NCBI RefSeq assembly: GCF_051622035.1
Contig: NC_135362.1
Location: 19,554,501 to 19,618,500 of the forward strand
Source of the DNA: Arctopsyche grandis
Taxonomy: Eukaryota; Arthropoda; Insecta; Trichoptera; Hydropsychidae
Length of the DNA: 64,000 bases
Direction of reading: 5' to 3'
The position numbers and the translations under genes are program-made. Numbering within the stretch: the stretch's first letter is position 1; the number at the start of each line of letters is the position of its first letter. The notes under the pieces are model-generated. The model made no database searches and was not told the origin of the DNA. It saw only the letters and a list, made by a program, of their open reading frames with translations. Below, piece after piece: positions 30,263-44,189 of the stretch.

Positions 30263-30694
30263 TGTTCAGTAGTTGTAACGGATACTCGCCGACTTCAGGA
30301 CAAAGAATCAGACGAGCCGTTGTTAATGCGGCGGTGGTGTGATGAGTTCGGGCCATTGATAAGGTCCATTATGAATAGCGGGTCAACCGGAAGAGGGTGA
30401 CGTGACCGATGCGGGCTTCGGCTGCCCCGTCACATCGCACCTGATTTATGTGGATCTTCGGCCGCGCGGCAACAAATCTGCTACCGACGCCACAAATTAT
30501 CGCCCTCGACCGACCAGATATATTGCCACGACGCTCTGACACCCCACATCCCCTACACCCCCTACAAACTAACCCCTACAGTATCAACCCCCCCAACCCG
30601 ATGAAAAAGACTGTTTTTAATTTCGACGCTTTCGCGTCTGCATCCTGTTTCAGTGTATAATAAAACCTCTTCTTAACGGATTCATATAACAGTA
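30263..30694 (+). mobile_element. Possible solo LTR of another family (432 bp)
   Basis: A GC-rich island that begins TGTTCAGTAGTTGTAACGG, carries AATAAA near its right end (about 30658) and ends ATATAACAGTA, flanked by GGGG on both sides (30259-30262 and 30695-30698). The layout resembles a solo LTR with TG...TA ends and a 4-bp duplication, but GGGG is a weak duplication and no second copy is present in the window. Confidence 0.45.
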
Positions 30695-30698
30695 GGGG

Positions 30699-31370
30699 AG
30701 TGTTACTTGCTTCTAAGTGGAATTTTTTGCATCAACAGTATGACAGTATTGTATTATATATATTTGTAGACTTTTGGTATTGAGTTTTAAATTAATTTAT
30801 TCTAAAATCATTTATAAATTTTATCCTTTATCCGAGTTATTTCCTTTGAGCAGGCGCTTGTCGTAAATTTTACGCCATCAAGTTTTCTCCATGTAAATGC
30901 TATTTTATTTATGTAAATGTTAAGGAAATATTGTAAGGTTATGAAAAATAATAAATGACAATACTTTAAAAAATATATATTTTTCTTTCTAAACAAAAAA
31001 CCAAAACAACACTCTAAATATGCTAACATTTCAAAACAAAATATTTTATCGACCTATTCGATCATTAGTCAGAATTATTAATCAGAATCAATATTACCTA
31101 TTAGTCAGAATTAATATTTTCATCCTTACAATTATTACAAACCACCTCAACTACAGAATGCTTCTGGCATGTAAAGGTTTCAACGTAACGCTCAACGGAA
31201 ATTACCAAATATCGATGACTCACAAAAACTTCTAAGCACACCTGATTCGCCTGCAGTTTCGGGAAACACTGACCTTCGAATAGCTCGAAGCTCGATGCTT
31301 ATCACTTAGTGGTAAAAGTAGGAAATGCGATAAAGCGCATTTGTCGTAAATTTTATGACAGCGCGCCCCC
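30699..31370. other. AT-rich spacer
   Basis: No gene or clear repeat was recognised. A motif related to TTGTCGTAAATTTTA occurs twice (about 30858 and 31342). Confidence 0.4.
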
Positions 31371-31375
31371 TGGAA

Positions 31376-31635
31376 TGTTAATAACTAGCTGAACCCGGCA
31401 TGCGTTGCAATGCCACAATATCGCATGCAATTCCCGTTCCGAAACATTTGAAATGATAGCGTTGCAATGACGCTCATTCCCGTTTTTCCCGTTTCCGTTC
31501 CCGTTTTTTTTTCACAGTAATCTTCCCGGTTATGCATACAACAAATCCTGAAAGTTCCATCGTAATCGGTTCAGTGGATTAGGAGCCTATTCGAGACACA
31601 TACACATATATTCATTTTTTATATATATAGATAGA
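31376..31635 (+). repeat. Dispersed insect repeat, 3' end type
   Basis: It starts near AACTAGCTGAACCCGGCATG and ends AATCGGTTCAGTGGATTAGG...TATATATATAGATAG. This combination, with CCCGTT-rich variable middle and (TATA)n tail, is the common tail of dispersed non-LTR elements in arthropod genomes. No coding sequence is present. Confidence 0.5.
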
Positions 31636-31770
31636 CAAATGTATTGAAATTAAAATAATTTATTCATAATTATTTGGTTTGCAAATTGCCGACTTTTTGT
31701 ATGAAACAAGTACAATAATAAATTGGATTTAGTTTTGCCTGATGGAAACAACTGATATGTAAGTAATAAC

Positions 31771-32817
31771 TAGGGCTATGGGATCGGAGCATTTCAAGCA
31801 GAGTCGGAGTTAAAAATTAACTGACTCCGACTCCGTTTTATTATTTTCTTTATTACGGTATGTGTCAACTAGTTTTATTAGTCAATTTTATCGAAGTAAA
31901 TCCACTAATAAATTGAAATTTAATAATTTCTTTATAAAATCATAACTTTAAACTGCATTACAAATAAAATCGTCGAATTGCACGTATTTTGATGTGTTGT
32001 GCCCGAAACCGATTGTTTGCTTCGTCTTATGATATTTTTACTTACCTCCTTTACGTTTCACATGGCTTTCGTGTCAGTGGTCATTTTTATTTATTTTAAG
32101 TTTTACTCTCATTTTTTTATTAAATTGATTTGTTGTGTATAAAATTCATACGGATCGGAAGGTCGAAAGATCGAAAAAGCAAATATCGGAATGCAAAGAT
32201 CGAAAATCGAAAAATCAAAAATAATGTATGCATGGTAAATGGTATTATGTACATATATATAATATATATCAGTGGCATGTGGTGAAATTATCTCTCTTAA
32301 TGTGCGTTGCTTAATGTGCGCGGGCAGGATACGAGAGGAAAAGCCTGTTCCTCTTGTTCCTGTTGTATCCTAATCGCGCAAATTAAGTGAGGCAGTACGA
32401 CGGGGGGAGAGAGAGTTTTACCGCACGCCACTGATATATGTATACATTATACCTGCTTTTCACATGTATTCATGGTAAACGAACATTTTCGGTTTTTTCG
32501 ACCTTTTGATGCGGTGACGGTCATCGAATTCATACACATACACTATGAATGTACTTTTTATTTATACCTATTTGATTACCAATATTTAAATTAATTGGGT
32601 TACATATCATTTTTAGTGATTTTTTAATCTTTTATATTTTGAGTATCGCTATTATTTTCATTAAGTGCGGATCCAGAGGGGGAGACTTTTCATTACTAAT
32701 AATTTTATACGTTGGCAAGAAAAGTCGATCTTACAAAATTGTTCATTCGAGTTGAATTATAACAAAAAGTCTATGTCGGTAAATTTTGATCTGACTGCAC
32801 AGCCCTGGTAATAACTA
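31771..32817. mobile_element. hAT-like element, 1047 bp, with nested insertions
   Basis: Perfect 8-bp duplication GTAATAAC (31763-31770 and 32818-32825). The ends are TAGGGCTATGGGATCGGAGC and, from the right, CAGGGCTGTGCAGTCAGATC. GACTCCGACTC-type repeats follow the left end. A shorter relative lies at 57899-58740. Inside, a second element (about 32270-32434) has ends CAGTGGCATGTGGTGAAA and TTTTACCGCACGCCACTG. That in turn sits between GGTCGAAAGATCGAAAAAG and TTTTTTCGACCTTTTGATGC arms of a third. Confidence 0.8.
32270..32434. mobile_element. Nested MITE with CAGTGGCRTG ends
   Basis: The inverted ends CAGTGGCATGTGGTGAAAT and CAGTGGCGTGCGGTAAAAC (right, complement) match 15 of 19. The flanks ATATATAT and ATATATGT match 7 of 8, fitting a hAT-type 8-bp duplication, though the AT-rich site makes this weak. 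Confidence 0.7.
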
Positions 32818-32825
32818 TTAATAAA

Positions 32826-35800
32826 AACTTATGTAATGGTTGATAAAATTGACAACAATATATACGTATGCTTATGAAATTTGTTAAACGTGAAAAGGTT
32901 TATAATATATTTATAAATTTGCATTGATGAATTTAATGTATAATTAAGTCCTTTAAAATTGCGGTCAATAGTTTGTCAATTTATTAAGAAATATTCGTGC
33001 TAGATAGGAATTTTGAGATGTCCATCGTTTTAGTTTTCCACTATGTTTGATCACCTGGAAAATCTCGAGTAAATTTTTGGACGGAAAAATTCACATTTTC
33101 TACTATATTTTCTTATCGGTTAAACGAGCGCTAACTGTACTCATAAAAGTATCGATATTCTAGTTTCAGTTGACTGGTCAATACAATATACATACATATA
33201 TGTATGTATATATGTAAAAAGCGATTTACTTTTTCGTTGCTTAAGTTGCACAGAAGTACTAAAAAAATATTATATAATATTATATATACAAATTTGTTTC
33301 ATTGAGCCATTCTTCAAAACCATGTTGGCGAAACAACAACAGTCAAAGAAACGTATGATCTCGAATGATCGAAGCGACAGGCGATTTTTTTCAGCGCATT
33401 TGTGTAATCAAAGTCGGTCCACTGAGCGGCAACTCTCCAGTCAGTTTTTTATGCCTCTTGCTTCTCCCCAGTTGACCCTTCGCAGTGATAGCAAACAAAG
33501 AAGTGTCGGCTGATTAAATATTCACCCTTTCGGGACTTCTTTTTCTGGGGCGAGTCGTATTTTTAACATTCTACCCTCTTCCTGCCCATCCCCGTTTGGC
33601 CTCCCCCTGGTTGGCACTTGAGGCGTTTATTAATTTAGTCAGTGGTGGACAGTGTTTATCAACTTTGGGCACGGCCATAATTCAAATCGTCGGGTCGGTC
33701 GACGCAGATAGTAGACCAAAGTTCGCCTTAATTAAATTAAACCGAATTGGAAAACATTTGTCAACTCGTTTCGCTTGTATTCTTTAATGAAACTGGGTAA
33801 AAAGTATGGACGTAGAGTTGTTGTTGACCATTTTGAACGTGATCGAATTATGGAATTAGATATGTCTCACACATAGATTTGCCGAATTTAGGTCAGCGTT
33901 GAATGATTGCTATTCTATTGGTCGTTTTATTTTAAGAATACTTTAGTGGTTGACTGTTTTATAGTGCTTTTGCGCAATTCGATTCAATCAGGTCTTGACT
34001 ATTCGGGAAGTCAAAAATTTCCCAGTGCGTCATCATATTTTGTGATTTTTGATTTGTTTTCTTTTATCTTTAGTAAGGAAACCGTAGCATTCAACGAATT
34101 ATTTAAAATATTCAAGCTTTAGCTTCTGAAATTCATTTGTAAACTAGTTATTTACATATATTGCATAGTGAGCAGTAGAGGTACATATGTATGTATGTAA
34201 AGCAACATGAAAAAATTGATGATTTTCTGAAAATAACGCTTCCCAAATACAAACAACGATTGCGAGCACGGCGCGCTTTGTATGGGGACTTCTGAGCGAA
34301 ATGGCGACTTGGAATTCTCGTTTTATCAGTCAAAACTTATCATAATCGACCCATATAAACTTCATTAGGTGAAAATTGAGTGTATATATTTAAAAAAAAT
34401 AGTATAATTAATAATCTCGAAGCTATTCTCAATAAAGGGATATTTGAAAAAAAAAAAACAAACTTTTTCGAAAAATATGTCGAGAAAAATCGATTGGTTG
34501 GAGGCATAGGACATTATTATTTTATATTATATATTTTATTTTTATTTAACGATATTTTATTTTTTTTAACGTTCCCTTGATACGACGAAAGTTTCCATCG
34601 ATCAAAATCCATTCGAGTTTTTCGCTACAGCTACATACATATGTACATAGCTTTTTTGATCACCAAAAGTGGTGATCAAAAAAGATATCTTGAATTTCAA
34701 ATGCTAATTACTCCAAATTCTCACCATATATTTTAATATAAATATCTAACTAATTTATCAACGAAATCCAGAAACTTAAGTTTTGAAATTTTAAATAAAA
34801 GTAAAAAAAAAGTTTTAAAAATTGTCAGTCATACTGATAGCATACAGACTACAGAGTCGGGATTTATGAGATCGAATAATTGTCAGCTTGTGACGAAAGA
34901 TGATATTTTAGATTGCAAATTTTCGGCACTATTGAATAACTCATACAAAATCAGAATTCTTTCCTAGTTTATAGTCTATTCCCTTTATAAGTCAACGGTG
35001 AAATATTGGAAAAAACCTTTACTTATAAAGACATGGTTTATATGGCGAATGGTGACCGGCTTTAGACATAATTGTGAGATTCGGTACTACCGGTAGTACA
35101 AAATAGACAACCGGTAGTACTGAAATATAATAATTTGAACTTTATGTCAGCTGAATAGTTTTAAATTTAAAAGAAAACGTTTTATCGGTTAGTTTGTATG
35201 AATTAGTCGAAGAATAAGTCAACATACAACATCCCTTTTGACCTGCTATTCAAAGCAGCCGCTAAGTGTATCATAAATTTAAAATCAAAGATAAAGTTAA
35301 AATCAAAATATTGTATTTATATCTAAGACTATTTCAGATTTGCGATCCCTAATGGTGATATATGTATGTAAACATTTGGTATGATAAATGATTGCGTTCA
35401 TAATAATTTTTTGAGTATGCAACTAAGAAAAAGAAGAAGATACATATATATGTACATATGTCAAACACGTCCATAGATTTGCTTAATGTGACATATCTAT
35501 GGTTACTTTGCTTGACGGTGGCTGTTATGTCAAGCAATTGAAGTAAAATACGAATGTACAGAAAATTTTGTGACGTTTTATACGTTCTGGAATTGAGTAT
35601 ACATTAATCAAACATTAATAACGATGAGCAGTTGATATGAAACGGTTAGTTTGTGGATAAACGCGGCTTATACGAGACTCCTTGCGAGATTAAACGTGCC
35701 AGATCGACGGTTCGCAAGTTCGTCGTAATTACGAGATCTCGTCGGTTTATCACATGAGTTGTCTGGCTAAATAAAGGGTGATGACTCAGCGAATGTTGTC

Positions 35801-36600
35801 GATCGTGAGGTCTTTGTCCAGGAGTTGACTTGGGGAGTATCTTAACCGGCTGAACGCTGCAACAAAACTCACTGAAGTTTTTAATGACTCATGCGCTAGT
35901 ATGTGGTAATACTCGCGATCGTTTCGTCGGCTACTACGTCTTGTGCAATTTGACCTAATTTTTGAGAGACGAAACCAAGTCGGATAAATTCACACATGCA
36001 TAATGTGGATGGATGGATAGAAGAGTGATGAATTATCGCCCCTCTTGAATGATGAAATGCTATTTTGCTCGTGTGTGTGTGTGTGAATATTGAGAGCGAT
36101 TTTTGTGATATTCGGTTATGGAGCGACGCACCTGGTTATAGTGAAGAATGTTGCCAAATTTTCTGCGAGCAATTTTCTAGTGGAATGCAAAACATTCGAG
36201 ATGCCGGGAATACCAGACGATGGCTGAAATATCGACAATGCGAAGGCAGGCAATTTTTAAATATTTTCTACAATAAGCAGTCTACTCACGAAAATAAGCA
36301 TTTTATTTTTATCATTCTTAAATTCATATTGAATTTCATTTAATATTTTAAATTAAATAAAAAGCGAATCACATTACACCAAAAAAAGCACGATAACAGT
36401 GCTTTCGAAAATATGTATTATGTGTTTGATATTATATTCGAATCTTGAAATATAATATAATACTATGAAAAAAGTTGCCTTAAATATATAGGTAGAAGGT
36501 TTCTTCATATTATTTTCAATATTATTATTTATTACAATGCATGTTTGAGAAACACATACATATAATATATGTATTATAATATTAATTAATGATATTTATA
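32826..36600. other. Gene-free AT-rich region with unique islands
   Basis: TACATATGTA-type simple sequence near 33190, 34185, 34640 and 35445. Balanced-composition islands are seen at about 33310-33790 and 35640-36260. None has a convincing splice-bounded frame. A 14-bp perfect hairpin is at 34651-34684. Confidence 0.45.
34651..34684. repeat. Perfect 14-bp hairpin
   Basis: CTTTTTTGATCACC (34651-34664) and its exact complement (34671-34684) around the 6-base loop AAAAGT. It is either a short palindrome or a relic of a MITE. Confidence 0.85.
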
Positions 36601-36640
36601 TTTACCATACATACATACATAAATTAGCGGTGGCCGTCAC

Positions 36641-36815
36641 TGCATCGAAAGTGACTTGAACGAAAGCGAAACATCGATATTTTTTCGCGATTTTTATGAC
36701 GATGTGTGAAATAGTCCGTTTACCATGCATACATATGAAGAGCATATGTAGTACCGTTTACCATGCATACTTTCTTTTCGGTTTTTCGACATTCATTCAA
36801 GTCACTTTCGATGTA
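36641..36815. mobile_element. MITE-like element with CATCGAAAGTGACTTGAA ends
   Basis: The inverted ends TGCATCGAAAGTGACTTGAA and TTCAAGTCACTTTCGATGTA enclose repeated CCGTTTACCATGCATAC (near 36718 and 36757) and TTTTCGGTTTTTCGAC. The CATGGTAAA/TTTCGGTTTTTTCGAC pieces recall the arms inside 31771-32817. No clear target duplication. Confidence 0.65.
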
Positions 36816-36857
36816 GTAACCTAGATCCATGTATTTACATATGTACATATGGATGAT

Positions 36858-37071
36858 CCGTTATATTTGAAAGTGTCTTTTCTTAATTTCAAGAAATATT
36901 TCGCAAAACATTATATTATTTTTTTTGCGTTTAACAATATTTAAAAATACTGGTTGCTTGTAATACGTTTATTCTGCTTTTCCGAGATTCTGGATATTTG
37001 TGAATTAAGTCTAACAGAAATAGTGTTTTTGTAACTGAAAATTGGACTTCCGCCACTTTCAAATATAACGG
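36858..37071. mobile_element. MITE with CCGTTATATTTGAAAGTG ends, copy 1
   Basis: Inverted ends CCGTTATATTTGAAAGTG and CACTTTCAAATATAACGG. The interior blocks TATTTCGCAAAACA, ACGTTTATTCTGCTTTTCCG and GAATTAAGTCTAACAGAAAT are shared, in reverse orientation, with 45381-45609. Confidence 0.85.
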
Positions 37072-37124
37072 CTTTTATGTACATATATCAATATGTTATG
37101 CCGACTCTGTGAAATTGCCTATTA

Positions 37125-37157
37125 CACGCATTCGGCAAGAGAATTGCCGAATGCGTG
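37125..37157. repeat. Perfect 14-bp hairpin
   Basis: CACGCATTCGGCAA (37125-37138), loop GAGAA, and the exact complement (37144-37157). It is too short for a usual microRNA precursor; no function is assigned. Confidence 0.85.
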
Positions 37158-40100
37158 AAAAGTGCAAGCACGTCGCCCAGTTCACGCATTCATTGTATTA
37201 CTGTATTTGGAGTGTAGACAGTCATTCGAGGCAAAGAAAAAAGATCTGTAGTTCCGTATACATAAGGTCGCTTTTAGTCGGTTGTGTAAAGGTCTCTTTG
37301 GGGCAGAATAAGTCAGCCCCGGTCATCTATATTCTGTATAAAATTCGAAAAATATACGACAGTCAACGTTTTTCAACATTTCAACTATATTTTGCAAAGT
37401 ATGCTTACATTGTCAATCGATTCATTCATTTTTATCATTAAATATTTTTTTATTAATCACATTTTTGCTTTTTTAGAACACACAATGAACGAAATTGATA
37501 ATTTAAAAATGTCTTGCATAAAATGTCAAAAAATATTAAGTTCAGGGGGATTTAGCCTCCTCGTGCCCAACCTGTTTTTAAAGTCACAAGTCGCTCCTGG
37601 TTTCATTATTGAATGAAACGTTGAATAGCTCAAATAAATTCTTGTAATATGCAAAATGTTTAAAAATTTCATTGTTATGAAAAATTATACAAATGTTGGA
37701 GTAAAATTGAAGAGTGAATGAAACATGTATGTTTTAAATTTATTCTGTGTACTTATTCGATATGTCCCATATGACACATACGACTCTTCATTTTCAGTAC
37801 ACAAGGCGAATGACCAGCGAGCTTCTCGTTTCTTATATTGCCGGAATAATTTCAGGGTGTTTTGTATAAGAACACGTTTGATCAAAACGACCAATAAATG
37901 TCAAGCGGCTGGAGCTGCATTTCGCTGTAATTGCTGTGAGCTGGTGTGGTAGGAGCTGACAAAGAACTTTGTTTACATTAGTCAACCTATTGCGCATTCC
38001 TGGGAGGGTCCTCTCTTTTGCATGCACCAACGTCCAGCTTTTCCTTTTATCATTTATTGCTGCTATATTTTCATTTGGACACGAACAGTGGCGGTCAACG
38101 AGTTTTCATCTCCGTTTCAATAATTCAATAGTGTGCTAAGCGATATTTTACACACGTTTTCATTTAAAAGTTATATTACTCTGGATATCCAATGTTGAGT
38201 ATCGCCGATGTTGATGCAAGCTAGCGTATCGTACTACCGCAAAATCCCAAGGATAAATTTACACAAAGCGTCACCGGGATTTCACTGATGCGATAACAAC
38301 TGATGGGCTCTCGTGTATAGAAGAGTCCAATATTTTAAGTTGTGCCAAATTACATATGTACACCAGTTATATAATGCATAGTCAATTTTCAAATTATTTT
38401 ATTCATTAAATAAACGGACGATTATTTAAAAATGTATCGAAGCATAGTTCATGTGTTTTTATTACGTATTGTTTCGTTGAATAATGTAGGAATTTTTATT
38501 TTATAGTGATTTCAAACATGATTTTTATGTTAAGTTTATCCACTAGTTTTCAAACTTCAAATGAAAAAGTATTTATACATGTTGGAATGTTTCGATTTAT
38601 GCAAAATGCATTATGATATTGTATTTGGTCGGCATTTAAGCAATGAACATATACCTACATGTGCTACAGTTCAAGTGTTTAATCCGGTTCGTTTATGAAC
38701 ATACTAGTTTGTTCGTATATGAAATATATATGTGTTAGTTTGAGAGCTAATCAAAAGCCATCTTAAGATAGATTCTCATTAGGTGCCGATGAAACTTTTA
38801 ACTGTCAAAATTTTTGATATGTCAGAGCTCCAAATATGTAAAATGGGAAATCCTGTGGAAACCGTATTACTACCGTATTTACTACCTTGCTATGATTTTC
38901 ATTTTTGCTAATTTTTGCAATGTTTCAAGCCAGCATATGGAAGATGGAGCAAATGGTTGAGAATGCTTAAACTTACGCCTAATAGTTTGTGCGTGAACAA
39001 ACTACATAGTTTGTCAATTTTTTCTTTTGTGTTAAGTATAACTGGTTAGATTGGTACCTGTATGAACAAATTAGTATGTTCATGAATGAACGAGAACTTG
39101 GATTGAAACATATGTAAAATGAATGAAGGAAAATTTTTAAATGAAAGCTCACGAAACAAATTAAAATTGAACCTGATACATTTTCCAATTAAAATAATTT
39201 AATTTAATTTTAACGAAGGGCTTGATGAAAAAAAACATCATTTAATTAAATTTTGAATCTGCTAGTGTTTGTTCATTTTGTATTCGTTAAATTCGACTCA
39301 ATTTAAATTAAATTGAAATATTAATGTAAAGTAAAGTTAAATAGCTCAAAAACGATGAATATTATTTGTAATTTTTCAGCAAATTTTCTCAAAAGTATTA
39401 TATGAGTTCGATAGATGGCAGTAGTAAATTTTAAGGAAAATTGTAATATTTTTCTTCAGCCAAATAGTATGATAGACTTTTTTCGAAATAAAATAATGTT
39501 TTGGATGTATTCAAGTATGTAAATACTTTAATATTATTTTAACAATATGATATTAGCATTAGTATTTAACTATATTTATATGTAATATGATTAAGTACGT
39601 GTACATACATACATATGTATGTATGTACATACATAAGTCAAGTAAAAAGATGACAGGAATTTTATTTCGATGCAAATTATGCATTTATTTATATACCAAA
39701 AAATTTCAGATAAGAGGTAAACAACGCGATGGGTCAACATATGGGCTTTTAATAGTTTCTTTATTCTGTTTGTTATTTGTTGGACGACATCTCATGGCGA
39801 TAACTGGGTTGCTGCTAATGGAAGAACACTGCCCGATTCGCCGCCCGCCGCTGGAAAACTTTTAGTGCGAATGAAGCTTCCGGTTTATCCAATTTCCGAT
39901 CTAACATCCGGTCCGCTTATCAGCCTCCCGACATCCGCCCCGCCGGCTCATCAGCTCGACCCTCGCAAAAATACCCCTATAATACGTGTCCGTCTACGTA
40001 CATAGGTACCTACATATGTACATATGTGTATAAACCCCGTATGCGAGATCTCATCAAAAGTCCACGTAACGCCATCCACATTGGAACATGTCGCTGTTGC

Positions 40101-43100
40101 GAAATGTAATTAGCCAAAAGGTTGCCGACACCTGCGTTAACATTCATTTTTGAGTCGACGACGTAATAAATTAATTAGTGCACGTCGCCGCGATGCATCC
40201 GGCAATTTCGCATTTGCACATTTGCGGTGCAGCGTGAAATGCATCGCGAAGCTGTGACTCTCATATGTTCTGAAAGTTTCTCAAAATGTCGGAAGCTACA
40301 TTAAAATTAGCGTCAAAGATGCCACACTAATTTGAATTAGTGTGATGCTATCGATGTGATTCCGTCTTATGTAAATATACATATTTATATATTTTTCAAA
40401 CTTTTTTACTTTAGGTTTTTATGCCGACTTGGGTATTGTTTGGCAATCCTTTGTGTCGTATATCAAGTTGAAACGTTTACGAGCGTTTTGGGTGATTTTT
40501 CAGCTTTCGTTCAAGCCATTTCATACTTTTTCGTTCGTTTAATATTTTAGTACTTGGATGACACAATTAATTTCCTGTGGGACTCTACCCAAGTCAAACG
40601 CTCCGAATTAAAATACAAAAAAAAATTGCATTGCCCCAATTCATGATTTTCGATAGCGCTTGCAAATATATATGAGGACTCTATTCTAAAGTATACTTTT
40701 TTAAATCATAAATAAATTTATGAATTTTATTTTATATTTTAAAATCTTTTGATGATCCGAGATAAAACTGAAAGGGAAATTTTTTACATTGTGTTGTTTC
40801 TTAATATTTTGTATGGAATAAATGCTACTATTTATCAAGAGCATTTAAAGACCAAATTTTATTTATAATCATTTTATTCTATCATTATGGCCATCATTTT
40901 ATTATATCATTATTTCTTATATCATTACTATTTATTATATCATTATAAAATAAGTTATTAAAAATTAAATGTTATACTTAAGTAGCTCCCATGCTTTTGT
41001 TTAACTATTACAAATATGTTTCAACTTATCTATCATCATCATCATATCATTTACGGTATTTCACCACTTCTGGATGAAAAATTTTCCAACACGCTTCCAT
41101 TCGTCTCTGGCTTACTCTTATCAATCTCACATTTTTCTAATTTCGTCTACATATTTTCCTTGTGGTCTTCCTTTTCCCCTTTTAAATCCTCTTGAGTTTC
41201 ATTCTATGTAGCACTTATTTTGTCGACCTTTCGTTCATCGCCATTTCAAACTCTATCCACTATATCCACTAACCTTGTCATACTTCTCAGTGAGAAGTTC
41301 TCACCCACATATTTCGTTTCCTATCTCTTCTCGATATGTCGAGCATACAGCGTTCCATACTTATTTGAGTGCATTGCACTTTGTGTAACAAATTGGCGTT
41401 CAATGTCCAAGTTTTACATACATATATATGTGTACGTTATCACTGGCAAAGCATATTGAATCGAAGATCTCTTTCTTCAGACAAAGTGGATTTTTCGATG
41501 TAAAACAGCGTTTATATTTTGATCTAAATGAAATTAATTGGAAAATAGAATAGCGTTAGAAGTAATTATTAATTTCGAATATAGATAAAACCAATTAGTA
41601 TAATATTGACGGTTCTAGCATAATATAATTGTGTTGTTTGATTGTTTAAACATACTTGTACACTTTGTAAAATTAAAAATATTTTATTTTATTTTGTCAT
41701 GTCATGATTTTCAGAGACAAACAAAAATAAAAAGGGGTTTTGTTTAACATTGTCATTACAATTGTTGACATGCATTTATAATGAGTAATTTTAATTAGGC
41801 CGAGCACCTCGACAACCCTCAGCGGAGCAACCCCGACGATATGCCGTTATCTTTTCATCCTCGTTTTCTCGTAATTATTGTTTGAATTCGGGTAATTGTT
41901 ATTTTCACCACAAAACTGCGAGCCGGCAAGAAAAGGCTCTCTCTTCATGGTCTGAGCATTATTTCCGCATGGCAAATACCAATTTTCCAGCGGAAAATCC
42001 TCGCTGATCCGCCGAACACGGCCTCGCGGAAAAACGAACGGACCGAATCTTATACGTGTGCAAAATGCAACTAAAGCCACACTTAACGGGATTTGACGAT
42101 TACGCCGAGCCCGTAGACGATTCCAGATCCTATTACAGTGTTGCCGAAGGCTTAAATTCCCGGGACAAGAAGACGGTTGGCTCCTACGACTTTCGGATTT
42201 TGAGTCGGTGCACCCGTTGAAGACCCCGAGGCTATAAATCACGAACAAGTGTTTTCCTTATTCTGTTTACGGCCGTTCGCCGTATTCCCGCAAAGCCGGC
42301 ATGATTTCCTTTTGGAAATTCTTCGCCATAATATTATTACGGATTAAAATTTTATTTGGGTTGTATCGGGATGAACATCCCCACAAGGCCATCATCGCAA
42401 ATTCAACGTATACCGAATAAATCAAAGGGAATGAGCGATGGAGTATGGCGATGTTAATCTAATTGTGGCCTATCAAAATCTCAAAGCCATTCAACAATTA
42501 TTTTATGTTGAATATTCAGATAGGGATTTGAATAGAAAATTTCAAAAAATTCAGTATGTATAATATCATGTTATCAAGAGTGTAATAACGCCCTAAACTG
42601 TTATATATTGGTCAATTAAATTTTATTTAGTTCAATTTGTTCGAAAACTGTAGAAAATCAATACATATGAACATACATACATACATGTGTACATATGTAT
42701 ATTGGTATGAATATTACATACATATGTGAAAAATATTTTGATATTATTTTACCTACATATATGTATAACATTAAATATACATACATACATACATATGTAG
42801 AAGCAGTCAGAAAACTCTATTCGTTATTTTTGATGTTATATTTTGCATCAATTAATTATGCTATTTAAAATTAAGTTAAGCTGATTTCAAAGTATGACAG
42901 TTGAATAATTATTTATCGATATTATATAGCTATGGTTGAAAATCATATTTTATTTTTAAAATGAATTTATTCTGCTATTTATTTTGTAAAAAAGGCAGTG
43001 CATATCTTATGTATTAAATGTGTTTAACATCATTCGATTAGGTATATGTAAGAATAGATATGTATTTATACGAATATGTATTTTTTCTGTACCTTTTATC

Positions 43101-43959
43101 GATGAGTAATAAATTGCATTTGTAAACTGCTTTCGGGATACGATGGAATTGACAAGTATGAACGAAGACATCCTCTGGGGGATATTCGGATCTTTCCAGT
43201 CGCAGCTTTGTTGTCATGTTGAAAGTCATTATATAAAGTGCATTTTTTACGAAATCTCTTTGGGGGATTGTGAGTCGCCTTCTTTGCATTCTACGATTGC
43301 GATTTGTTTTGTCTTCGGTGCGTATTTTAGATTTTAAGCCGGCTCGGCCATGGAACATTAGCGGTGGGATCGTCAAAATTTATCGATAAATATTTCACAA
43401 GTTTGCGTTTTTGTGACGACCGACGATGACGCAATTTGGCGCGAAATGAAATGGAAGGAAGCCGGGGATTGCAATCTTCTCATTGTGAAAGCGCTACAAA
43501 AGGAGAATCAAAAATCGTCCTTTGACATCAAAAAGCCAAATAAAGCAGTGTTATTATGTTCATTGTGCGAAATTAAAAAGTGAAAATGGAAAGCAATTAA
43601 AAGTAATAGGCGAACGCGTACACAAAAGATTGTCGCATTGTGCTTGCCAAGTGACGAAATATAACGAGCGCGAGAAAGGAAAATTCCTCAAATTCAAATT
43701 TAATAAAGGATCAAACGGCTTTTCTGTTCGCTAAAAAAACGGAGAAGCATTCAATAATGGTTTTGATTATGAAAATGTTTAATATTAATGAGCTTTTCCT
43801 GAATAAAATGAGAATATTATTACCCTTGGTCGCATAAGATTTCTAATACTTAATTTCTAAATTTATAATACTTAATACTAAAATTTCTAATTACACTGTT
43901 CGACTCGAAAAATGGTTCAGAGACGAGATATGACTTTTATGAAAATTCGTAGATATAAC

Positions 43960-43990
<31 letters not shown>

Positions 43991-44181
43991 GTATTAACTA
44001 ACCAGATTTTAAAACACAAATTTAAAATTTAATCTAACAATATTTTCGCATCTACATACATATGTATATTAAAGTGAATTTGTACATGCATATAAATATG
44101 TTCGTCCAAGTTGTTCCAAGATAATACTATACATAAAAACGGACGCGTTGTAAGGATGTATATTTAGCACAACACTAGTAT
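37158..44181. other. Gene-free AT-rich region with unique islands
   Basis: Scattered TACATATGTA microsatellites (for example 39600-39630, 42660-42800, 43960-43990). Balanced, non-repetitive islands lie at about 39740-40260 and 41790-42320. Open frames of up to 133 residues (41847-42248, minus) begin on non-ATG codons and show no family. A LINE 3' tail in minus orientation lies at about 41030-41200. Confidence 0.45.
41030..41200 (-). mobile_element. LINE 3'-end fragment
   Basis: On the minus strand the segment contains GAAGCGTGTTGGAAAATTTT and ends in ATGATGATGATAGA. It is a diverged relative of the tails at 21430-21505 and 50290-50405. Confidence 0.5.
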
Positions 44182-44189
44182 CTACATAT

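Noticed and set aside
41847-42248. 133-codon minus-strand frame in a GC-balanced island
   Set aside because: Begins on TTG, has an internal Met only near its end, no family match and no splice context. The island is reported as possible regulatory DNA instead.
43960-43995. (CATA)n run considered as a CRISPR-like or satellite array
   Set aside because: Pure microsatellite with no spacers; the genome is eukaryotic.
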